Under the pieces are notes generated by a model, which saw nothing but the letters and a program-made list of their open reading frames with translations, made no database searches and was not told where the DNA came from. The translations under genes were made by a program, and so were the position numbers. From contig JADYZL010000221.1 in the NCBI GenBank assembly GCA_020853155.1, forward strand, positions 1-6,208: a stretch of DNA of 6,208 nt, written 5' to 3'. The stretch is from Bryobacterales bacterium (lineage in GTDB: Bacteria > Acidobacteriota > Terriglobia > Bryobacterales > Bryobacteraceae). Within the stretch, counting starts at the first letter, position 1. Every line of letters starts with the position of its first letter. Positions 1 through 6,124 of the stretch are shown here, piece after piece.

Positions 1-1439
1 ATCAGGAGTTGAGCGCCGACGGTCGCATGGTCGGAGGATTCCGCGAGGGCTTTCCCCAGGGCCACGCGGATACCAGGCGGACACGATTCGGGGAGGCACG
101 CAGACCAATGCGAATATTGGCAACCGAATAACTCGGCGTACGGTACCGAACCGATTTGGGCTATATTGTGCCCCGCCCGGCGGAAAGCATCACGAATCAT
201 CAGTTCGATTCGGAACTGCCCGATCCGTGGGCGGCCGATATGAACGACAGCCAGAACTGGCAGCAAGGCCTTGGAGATGTGGCCAGGCGGGATATTCTCC
301 AACCACGCAAGTAAGGTGCTCTCATCGCCTCCAGCCCACTTCGTCCAGCCGCGAGTCGAGGCCAAGCCGTTCCCGTTCGCCGGCCGTTGGGGCTTTCGCA
401 GCCAAAAAATATTCCTGTCTCGCTCACACGCTGCGGTGAGAACCGCCGAAGCATCGGCGCTATCGGCGGCGACATGGCCAACAATTAGAGTCTCGGCCTC
501 GTCTAAGGCATCTATCACTCGCTCGCGTGGATCGCCTGAAATGGTCAGATGGCTCAGCAACGGCGGCTGGCTACGGCTACCAAATAGACCGGCTACGGGA
601 AAGCGTAGGTGCCGCCTGTGCTCGGAAAAGAGATCGACATCCAGTTGCGACCCATACAGAACGGAGCTTCCGAACTGTCCAATGGCATCAGCTAGATAGC
701 TGCGATGAATAATCGGTGTGGCCATTCGCACCAAATCGCAATCAGCGTACTCGGCTAGCGGCTGCGCGTTATGGTCGTACGGGAGTCCACCGTGAGCCAC
801 TATTGCCCGGATCACCGCAATGTCCCGGCTCTCGAAATTGGAAAGAGTCTTCGCAATTAGCCCCGAGATCCTAGCTGTGGCGTAACTGGAGCCCTGCCCT
901 CCCCCCCTCGGATCGTTACCCTCCGGGCTTGCGTAGAACTCAATCGGATGCCCGGGTCGATGGAGGATCATGGCCTCCCTTACATGCGCGCCTCCAACTC
1001 CAATCACCGTCTCGCAATACGCCGGCAGGCATGGTCGGCCCATATTATCCGCAGCCGAAACGATAGTGATGTTGTGAGACGCCGCCCTGCGGCATATATC
1101 CGCGAACTCATGATAGTAACCCACTTCGGGAACGGCCACGCTGACATTTACTACATCCATGCCGTTGTCTATACACCACTGCAAGCCCTGCAGCACCAAT
1201 TCCGGTGAGGTAGCCCCGGTGATATCGAATATCTTTACAATGTATAGGTGCGCACTCGGTGCCGCTTTCCGGATCAGCCTCGCGCAAGTAGTCCCATGGC
1301 CTGTGCGATCCTCATAGCTGTCAAACGAGCCCTTCCACGCTTCCCTGATCTCCCCTAGCTCGGCTCTTTCATCCGAACGGAGCCCGCTGTCCAAGACCGC
1401 CACGTGTATGGGTCTGCTCACGTAAGCATCCTTCCTCAT
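1..1439 (-). CDS. S8 (subtilisin-like) serine protease fused to a TIGR04066-like peptide-maturation region; C-terminus beyond the left edge
   Basis: The frame is open for 479 codons from an ATG at 1439 to the window edge, so the C-terminus is missing. Residues about 11-195 form a compact S8 domain. Asp17 lies in VAVLDSG, His48 in GHGTT, the oxyanion Asn132 in SAADNMG and Ser185 in GSSYATARISG, so the catalytic set is complete. There is no signal peptide and no propeptide, since the Asp strand starts almost at the N-terminus; I infer a cytosolic enzyme. Residues about 395-479 (VLAVVHIG, then GHNIAQIGS and AELFG) resemble the C-terminal part of TIGR04066 peptide maturation proteins; this is from memory of the family. 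The Lys I recall in the glycine-rich turn appears as Gln408. The ATG overlaps the maturase stop codon (ATGA), implying translational coupling. An in-frame GTG at 1421 has the better Shine-Dalgarno (AGGAAGG) and is a real alternative start. Likely role: leader removal or maturation of the peptide encoded at 3025-3234. Confidence 0.85.
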   Translation of the reverse strand, partial: MRKDAYVSRPIHVAVLDSGLRSDERAELGEIREAWKGSFDSYEDRTGHGTTCARLIRKAAPSAHLYIVKIFDITGATSPELVLQGLQWCIDNGMDVVNVSVAVPEVGYYHEFADICRRAASHNITIVSAADNMGRPCLPAYCETVIGVGGAHVREAMILHRPGHPIEFYASPEGNDPRGGGQGSSYATARISGLIAKTLSNFESRDIAVIRAIVAHGGLPYDHNAQPLAEYADCDLVRMATPIIHRSYLADAIGQFGSSVLYGSQLDVDLFSEHRRHLRFPVAGLFGSRSQPPLLSHLTISGDPRERVIDALDEAETLIVGHVAADSADASAVLTAACERDRNIFWLRKPQRPANGNGLASTRGWTKWAGGDESTLLAWLENIPPGHISKALLPVLAVVHIGRPRIGQFRIELMIRDAFRRAGHNIAQIGSVPYAELFGCQYSHWSACLPESCPPGIRVALGKALAESSDHATVGAQLL

Positions 1440-2902
1440 GCGGGCGGGAATTGGCGGCCCTCAGGCATTGGCACGCGAGTATGAGCAGCGCCAATCTGAA
1501 CCAAGCCGCTGACATTGTGCATCGTGGGTAAATTGAAGTCGAACACCCGGTCAAGTCCATTTCGGCGCACAACGCCGCACAATCCTTTGCCCGCAGCGAG
1601 ACGTTCCCGGTTGGCTTCGTAGATTCGGACCATACAGTTTGCACAGAAACCGTTATAGGAGCAGTGCATGCAAGCGGGGTCGCTGGCGTCCTTGTAGAAT
1701 GACCGCATCAAGCGGCTCTTCTCTTCGTTGAACGCCTTAGTCGGGTCGCCCTCCAAGATATTCCCCAAGTGTGCTACGCCCTCTTGCATATACTGGCAAC
1801 CGGTAATGTCGCCGTTTGAACGAACGGCGACCATCGCATGGCCTGCTCCACAATTATGGAGAGCCGTTCGCACGTCTTCTCCGGGGAACATCTGCTCATA
1901 CTCACCTTGAATGCGCCGGATGTTGTATAATATATCCTGAAATTCCTCGTTTACATCCGTCACGACCTGGATTATCTCAGAAGCCTCGGGGCTAGTGTAG
2001 TTCACCAGGGACTTTCCGTCGGCATACGTCAATTGAGCCCCACGCCCGATGCCATCGGCCACAGATACCGCGAACATCTTGACACCAAGTTCCCGGAGAA
2101 GGAGAGCCGTGCTCCTCAGGTCATGTGCGTTCTCCCGTGTTACGACATAGGCCACCCTGCACAACACGTCGAGTTCCACGAGCCTCCGGATCGTAGAAAC
2201 GGTCTTCTCGAACGTATACCTCTTCTGTCGCACCAGAGCGTTGGTGGCTTCGTCGGAGCCGTCGATACTAATTTGCACATAGGCCTTCCGGCGATTTCCC
2301 GCATTCTCGAGAATCTCAAAGTGCATGGGCTTCCAGAGTATGCCGTTACTGATCAAAGAGACGAGATTGAAGCGCTCGAAGGCGGCACGATACAGGTCGG
2401 CGAAACGTGGGTGGGCCAATGGCTCGCCGCCGGTAATCTCGATACCTGAGACTCCCCTGTCCGCAAGCATGTCAAAGAATTCGGGCACGCGCTCGAACGG
2501 GAAGTGTTCTTTCTTCTCCGGCCCATAGCATCCATAGCAATAGGTACAGGCGATGTTGCACGTCGTTGTGATTTCCAGGGACACGATGTGGGGGAAGTCC
2601 AGCTCCGGATCTCCAACAATCCGGACTGGAGTCGGGATCAAATCGGGTGACAGCAGTACGAAGCCACGCTTGGCGGCGTCAACCAGGAAATCCAATATCT
2701 CTCCCGGATCAAACTCCCACTCCTCTGCCAAATCATCCGCCACTCCGCGTATGTTCTTCGATCCATCACAGAGTGCGAAGACTGCTGCGGCAGCGGCGGA
2801 TAATCGGTATTCATTTCCACCTGTTACATCTACGATGCCAGGGCCGGAAGCGGAAGTCCGCAGCTTCACGCCGCTTCGGAGACAGGGATAAAGTTCCTGC
2901 AT
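1436..2902 (-). CDS. Radical SAM/SPASM peptide maturase with N-terminal PqqD-like domain
   Basis: The protein has 488 residues from the ATG at 2902. Residues below are counted from a TTG at 2929, nine codons further upstream. Residues about 14-95 fit a PqqD-like RiPP recognition element (LYPCLRSGVKLR, a short beta hairpin, then LADDL/FLVDAAKRGFVLL-type helices). The radical SAM cluster is Cys124-x3-Cys128-x2-Cys131 (CNIACTYC), followed by GGEP at 167-170 and SIDGS at 221-225. The SPASM domain has Cys360-x12-Gly-x4-Cys378, Cys420-x2-Cys423-x5-Cys429-x2-Cys432 and Cys451, the seven cysteines expected for two auxiliary Fe-S clusters. Such enzymes reductively cleave S-adenosylmethionine and modify peptide side chains, often forming thioether or C-C links; the exact chemistry here cannot be read from sequence. 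I prefer ATG 2902 because AGAGG lies 7 bases upstream, while the TTG has no usable spacing. Cys134 adds an extra cysteine just after the cluster motif. The gene lies 122 bases downstream of the peptide gene and overlaps the protease gene. Confidence 0.93.
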   Translation of the reverse strand: MQELYPCLRSGVKLRTSASGPGIVDVTGGNEYRLSAAAAAVFALCDGSKNIRGVADDLAEEWEFDPGEILDFLVDAAKRGFVLLSPDLIPTPVRIVGDPELDFPHIVSLEITTTCNIACTYCYGCYGPEKKEHFPFERVPEFFDMLADRGVSGIEITGGEPLAHPRFADLYRAAFERFNLVSLISNGILWKPMHFEILENAGNRRKAYVQISIDGSDEATNALVRQKRYTFEKTVSTIRRLVELDVLCRVAYVVTRENAHDLRSTALLLRELGVKMFAVSVADGIGRGAQLTYADGKSLVNYTSPEASEIIQVVTDVNEEFQDILYNIRRIQGEYEQMFPGEDVRTALHNCGAGHAMVAVRSNGDITGCQYMQEGVAHLGNILEGDPTKAFNEEKSRLMRSFYKDASDPACMHCSYNGFCANCMVRIYEANRERLAAGKGLCGVVRRNGLDRVFDFNLPTMHNVSGLVQIGAAHTRVPMPEGRQFPPA

Positions 2903-3024
2903 AATGAAACCTCTACGCTTATCAGCCAACCCTCATGAAACAGGAAGGTTGCGTACGCGCCATTGCGCCTCACCGAATGACAAAGGAAAGATGTGGGCCG
3001 CCTTACCAACAACTTAGTATGAAG

Positions 3025-3234
3025 CTAGCTCAGGACCACAGCGAGATACGCAACTTCAAAGTCCGGGCTTGGACCGTCCACTAAGCAGACGCCGCAATAG
3101 TAACAACTTCCATCTGCCTGGTATGCATTCTGAAGCTGAAGTTCCATTCGCTTCTTGGGTCGCATAGTGGTCGCCACGCGCATTGTGTCGGCTCCCTGCG
3201 GCATGGGCTTAGTGGTTGACTTCTTGACTGGCAT
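3025..3234 (-). CDS. Candidate RiPP precursor peptide, 69 residues, CxxCxxC core
   Basis: This is a short peptide immediately upstream of the radical SAM maturase and on the same strand. It starts at an ATG preceded by AAGGAGA (3241-3247) with a 6-base spacer, the best ribosome site in the window. The first 30 residues are rich in Lys, Arg, Thr and Met (KKSTTKPMPQG, RPKKRMELQL) and would form the leader. The C-terminal part has Gly42-Ser-Cys44-Tyr-Tyr-Cys47-Gly-Val-Cys50, then a Pro/Asp segment and a hydrophobic tail ending AYLAVVLS. There is no signal peptide or membrane segment. The position, size, leader/core layout and Cys cluster match a substrate of a PqqD-containing radical SAM/SPASM enzyme; thioether links from the three Cys are the obvious guess but unproven. 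I cannot place it in a named precursor family, although the clostridial Clo7bot Cys-rich peptides are a possible relative given the neighbours. Confidence 0.75.
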   Translation of the reverse strand: MPVKKSTTKPMPQGADTMRVATTMRPKKRMELQLQNAYQADGSCYYCGVCLVDGPSPDFEVAYLAVVLS

Positions 3235-3240
3235 TGAACT

Positions 3241-3247
3241 TCTCCTT
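3241..3247 (-). promoter_or_regulatory. Strong ribosome binding site of the precursor peptide gene
   Basis: AAGGAGA on the minus strand lies 6 bases before the ATG at 3234. It is clearly stronger than the sites of the two downstream genes, fitting a peptide substrate made in excess over its enzymes. It also fixes the start of this small gene. Confidence 0.7.
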
Positions 3248-3313
3248 TTGGGTTATATTGAAGGTAGAGCGAGGGGGATATTGGAAAGGTGAGATAATCC
3301 CCAACGCGCATTG

Positions 3314-3353
3314 ATTATACGAAGATTTTGATGCTGCTTTTTCTGGCTGTCAA
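3314..3353 (-). promoter_or_regulatory. Candidate sigma70-type promoter of the peptide cassette
   Basis: The minus strand has a perfect TTGACA at 3353-3348. Seventeen bases later comes CAAAAT (3330-3325, 4 of 6 matches to the -10 consensus). A perfect TATAAT lies further on at 3319-3314 but is 28 bases from TTGACA, too far to pair with it. Either box would start transcription roughly 70-90 bases before the peptide ATG. Which box is used cannot be decided from sequence. Confidence 0.4.
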
Positions 3354-3764
3354 GATATTTTTTGGCGATCAACCTCCTAAAGCTTGGCAACTTGATGAGA
3401 AAACCGGATTCGTTCTCGGCTTTCGTCCCCGATTGCTCGCGCGGAAGGATTCGCAGGTAGCCGGACTGTCCTCCCAAACGAAAGCTGAAAGCGCCTTGTG
3501 GTAAGTCGCCGGCCCGCGTTACGGAACGAAGTTTTGGAAATGGTGGCGCGCCCTTATTCGTAACGTGTTTGAACGGCAGTTTCGTGACAACCTCCTCGAA
3601 TTCGCCGGTTTACGCGGAGAGTGAGCCTAGGCTTCCAGAAGTGTCGATCAACCGAATGCAGGCGGCAGTTCGAGTGCCCAGTCTACGCCGCACCATTCGC
3701 ATGATGTTCGGAGATCCTCACCTTCGCCAAACCAAGCACTTGGGACGTGTTCGATTTCCGCTAG

Positions 3765-3794
3765 TTGGGAATGTGCGTGGCCTTATAATATAAT
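3765..3794 (+). promoter_or_regulatory. Candidate promoter of the 244-residue gene
   Basis: TTGGGA (3765-3770, 4 of 6 matches) is separated by 18 bases from TATAAT (3789-3794, perfect) within an AT-rich patch that also contains a second overlapping TATAAT at 3784-3789. The predicted start of transcription is about 30 bases before the ATG at 3831. The patch stands out against the GC-rich surroundings. Confidence 0.4.
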
Positions 3795-3830
3795 TGGATA
3801 AGGTCGGGCGGCTGTCGTCCGAGAGGAACT

Positions 3831-4565
3831 ATGCTTGCTGCGTGGCCAGGCGATGACAGCGGCTCCGACGAACAGGATCCGATTCGCTCACTTGAACTCC
3901 TTCACTCACTTGCCGCCCAGTCCGGAGGTCAAGCTCAAATTGAATCAACCATCTCCCAAATTCGCAGTGCGCTGCCCGAGTTCGATGATTGGAGCTTCGA
4001 GATTGGGAAAGAGCTGAAACGTTACTTCAGCGTTCAGGCCGATCCGGAAGATCGTATCCGCAATATTCTTCCTCCCGGCTTCGCGGACGGACTTCCCGGA
4101 GCCTTCGTCAAGCGCTCTTGGACTGTGGTCCGTGTCCTCAAGGACGGCACCGTTCACAACATGGTCGAACTCCTTCGCGATTGCGCCGACGAAGAATCCT
4201 TTCGCGCGGTCAAGAATGACATTCGCCTGACCCACGTTCTCGACCTGATGTGGATGGTTTCTGGAAATCTCGATCTTGAGGCCGTCCAACAGCGTCTTAG
4301 CCGCATCAAGGAAGATGCAGCGCCAAGGAAACGATTGCTTTTGTCGCCTTACCCGGACACCCGCTACACTCAGGCATTTCAGGCCCATTTCGACGGCATT
4401 CCCATGCGGGCCGCAGTCGGGGGGCTGTTTGATCATTGGCCCGGGCGCCCCAAAGCCGTTAGTGTCGCTCACATTCGACTTTTTCTGGACGCTTGGACTG
4501 TTGCGATTTTCGAAAATGGCGCGTCACAGCTTGGCGAACCTCAACAGCCCCGCCTACTACCATAA
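3831..4565 (+). CDS. Hypothetical protein, 244 residues, soluble, unknown function
   Basis: I do not recognise this protein. The ATG follows GAGAGGA (3821-3827) with a short spacer. Codon use is convincing for a GC-rich genome, with many C or G third bases (for example the codons around LLRDCADEESFRAVKNDI), and the reading frame outcompetes the opposite-strand open frame. The chain has no signal peptide, no membrane segment, one Cys and no metal or nucleotide motif that I can see. It looks mainly helical: acidic N-terminus (GDDSGSDEQD), amphipathic stretches at about 18-68, 100-135 and 145-165, and a hydrophobic C-terminal helix (VSVAHIRLFLDAW) before a Pro-rich end. It is transcribed away from the peptide cassette, and nothing in the sequence ties it to that system. 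A full-length short gene or a fragment of a larger family are both possible. Confidence 0.6.
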   Translation: MLAAWPGDDSGSDEQDPIRSLELLHSLAAQSGGQAQIESTISQIRSALPEFDDWSFEIGKELKRYFSVQADPEDRIRNILPPGFADGLPGAFVKRSWTVVRVLKDGTVHNMVELLRDCADEESFRAVKNDIRLTHVLDLMWMVSGNLDLEAVQQRLSRIKEDAAPRKRLLLSPYPDTRYTQAFQAHFDGIPMRAAVGGLFDHWPGRPKAVSVAHIRLFLDAWTVAIFENGASQLGEPQQPRLLP

Positions 4566-5152
4566 AACATGAAAATACTTGACCCTTCTGGGATTCTAGT
4601 GGCTTCATTAGTCGCCGTTCGTCCATCGGCGGGTGTTGATAGGGGAAATGAGAGAGAGTTCCCCCTCCCAAACCCACCTCCCGCTTTTCCGCGCGCCGGA
4701 CCGATGAGAACTTTAGCTATCACACCCTTGCAAAAGAAAGCTTCATGCCTGCCGGAAACAGTCAACTTCAATCCTTGCAATCACTTCCCGGCCCAGAAAG
4801 TCGCGCGAAATCCACCTCCAACCCATCCGGCCGAACGATTCTACGAAGACCGCCGCTACAATCAAACGGATGCACAAATGGGCCCATCCCCAACCCTCGA
4901 ATCCCGGACCACGCCAAACGCGATTCAGCCAAGCAAGCCACCATCGCTCAAGTAACGATCACCATCTGCCCGGAACACGGATCACGCCCAGCGGAACGCC
5001 ACGCGCCCCTTCCCGCCACGCACACACCCTGCCCAGCCTCGCACATCCCGGTCCCATCGAAAAGCGCCGAAAGCGCGACAGTAACTGTTGCCATGCGGCG
5101 TAAGCCCGTGGAAAGCCAGAACAACCATCTCCCACCCGTTAGACAAGAAAAA

Positions 5153-5272
5153 AGCCTCGCGAGAGCGAGTCCATGGAGCATCCGCCCATATGCGGGTGCG
5201 ACTCCTGCGCGGCCACGCCCGGGACATCCTCGGCTTAGGCCGATTGCCCGATCCTCGATTGGCTTCGTTCCG
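5153..5272 (+). repeat. Degenerate dispersed repeat, copy 1
   Basis: It begins AGCCTCGCGAG, continues as a GAGCGAG run into CCATGGAG (5153-5178), and after about 80 bases ends in TGGCTTCGTTCCG (5260-5272). The second copy at 5605-5709 has the same blocks in the same order. The blocks between them differ in length and sequence, so these look like old diverged copies of an intergenic element rather than a recent duplication. Confidence 0.45.
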
Positions 5273-5604
5273 TAAAATCGCGCCTCCGGGCACTCAACGA
5301 GTCTACGGGGCTTCTTCTGACATCGCATTCCACGGTTCGCGCTGCGCCTCAACGCCCTCCGCGCTTGGGCGTCTTCTTTGAATTCCGGGTACGAATCCTT
5401 TTGTCTTCCGCGCAGTCACCGATCTATCGGATCTTTCTTCGCTTCATAACTATCCCGGTTTCCGTACTTTAGGCACGCTCCGCCCTCCCATTGCCCATGT
5501 AATGGTTCGGATTCCACGCCGCCAACCGGATAATCACAGTGCCGGGGAGATTTCCGTCTCTTCTCGCAACCGTGGGTCCACAATGCACGGTTTGACATTC
5601 GAAT

Positions 5605-5709
5605 AGCCTCGCGAGCGAGCGCCCATGGAGGCACGCACTTATGGCCGATAAAAACCGACAAAACTGTAAGATCTGTAAGATTGCGAAGCACAGGTCTGGC
5701 TTCGTTCCG
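5605..5709 (+). repeat. Degenerate dispersed repeat, copy 2
   Basis: It begins AGCCTCGCGAG and reaches CCATGGAG at 5623-5630; the 26-base left block has the same length as in copy 1 (5153-5178). About 67 bases later TGGCTTCGTTCCG occurs at 5697-5709, followed like copy 1 by one variable base and AAAA. The spacing between blocks is about 15 bases shorter than in copy 1. No transposase or terminal inverted repeat was seen. Confidence 0.45.
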
Positions 5710-5817
5710 CAAAAAGGACGCTTTGCGCGCCTATCGGTGGAGGCTGGATGGCTGCAATCGTGGTCGGACGTCCCAGGTCAAGCGGAGGGCGGCAAACTGC
5801 CGCCCGTTACCCTACGC

Positions 5818-6003
5818 TCAAGTGAATCGCCCGCGGCCGCCACCGCCTGTGCCGCAACTGCCGGTGGCGAATCCGGAGATCTGCGGCACGGAATCCTCCG
5901 ACTTGCATTCCGGGCACTCGGCGGGCCGGTCCCGTTCCGTAACCCGCCGGATCTTTTCGAATTTCCGGCCGCAATGGAGACAGCGATATTCGTAAATAGG
6001 CAT
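5818..6003 (-). CDS. FmdB-family zinc ribbon protein
   Basis: The protein has 61 residues and is complete. It starts MPIYEYRC, the signature N-terminus of the FmdB/CxxC_CxxC_SSSS zinc ribbon family (PF09723). Cys8-x2-Cys11 and Cys30-x2-Cys33 form the zinc-binding pairs, and KFEKIRRVTERDRPAECPEC is typical of the family core. The tail is Gly/Ser-rich (TGSCGTGGGGRGRF) and flexible, as in many members. The family is called a putative regulatory protein after its link with formamidase operons, but the molecular role is not established. AGG lies 7 bases before the ATG at 6003, a weak ribosome site. The gene stands alone on this strand, with a probable gene start opposite at 6125. Confidence 0.88.
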   Translation of the reverse strand: MPIYEYRCLHCGRKFEKIRRVTERDRPAECPECKSEDSVPQISGFATGSCGTGGGGRGRFT

Positions 6004-6124
6004 GAGTCTACCTATTAGACTCGCTTAAGCTCTGCCAGGTGACAAATGGCGCCAGGCCCGGTGGCGCAACGCGAAGCGAATTCTCCCGGCCCGCCTCGAA
6101 GACCCTAAGAGATAATGAGGGCAC

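Larger units (their letters stand above)
3235..3830. other. Divergent intergenic region between the peptide cassette and the 244-residue gene
   Basis: No gene is confidently assigned in these 596 bases. The region holds the candidate promoters for both directions. On the minus strand one frame stays open from 3609 to its stop at 3253-3255 (118 codons). It contains no ATG, and its only plausible start is a TTG at 3477 without a Shine-Dalgarno. It reads somewhat protein-like (LPQGAFSFRLGG, GYLRILPREQSG), so a degraded gene fragment or a conserved intergenic element is possible. An AGGAGG at about 3375-3380 (minus strand) has no start codon at a usable distance. Confidence 0.5.
4566..5817. other. 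Long intergenic region without a recognisable gene
   Basis: I see no convincing gene in about 1.25 kb. Several frames stay open for 90-176 codons on either strand, but they overlap each other, lack ribosome sites and translate to low-information Pro/Ser/Arg/His-rich sequence. From about 4740 to 5110 the plus strand is rich in A and C and poor in G and T, which explains the open frames. Two copies of a degenerate repeat lie at 5153-5272 and 5605-5709. A hairpin GGGGAA/TTCCCC (4642-4647 with 4659-4664, 11-base loop) lacks a T tract and is not called a terminator. No tRNA or rRNA pattern was seen. Confidence 0.55.

Noticed and set aside
2903..2929. Start of the maturase nine codons upstream at a TTG
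   Set aside because: The TTG has no Shine-Dalgarno at usable distance, whereas the ATG at 2902 has AGAGG 7 bases upstream and begins just before the recognition domain.
3081..3311. 76-codon minus-strand frame overlapping the peptide gene
   Set aside because: It is out of frame with the peptide gene, lacks its ribosome site and shows no leader/core layout.
3945..4472. 175-codon open frame on the minus strand
   Set aside because: It lies inside the 244-residue plus-strand gene, whose codon positions and ribosome site are better; the minus frame is a shadow.
4642..4664. Hairpin GGGGAA/TTCCCC after the 244-residue gene as a terminator
   Set aside because: Only 6 base pairs with an 11-base loop and no T tract on either side.
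4569..4955. 128-codon plus-strand frame starting 3 bases after the stop of the 244-residue gene
   Set aside because: No ribosome site, no recognisable domain, Pro-rich low-information sequence and open frames overlapping in other registers; most likely a result of the A/C bias.
4745..5275. 176-codon plus-strand frame
   Set aside because: It is Pro/Ser/Arg/His-rich, has no Shine-Dalgarno and runs into a repeat copy; composition alone explains it.
5641..6018. 125-codon plus-strand frame with a CKICK motif near its start
   Set aside because: It begins inside repeat copy 2 and its second half runs antisense across the zinc ribbon gene, which is a clear family member.
6004..6124. Possible tRNA or other structured RNA in the GC-rich stretch between the zinc ribbon gene and the right-edge gene
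   Set aside because: No cloverleaf, T-loop or anticodon arm pattern could be found on either strand.
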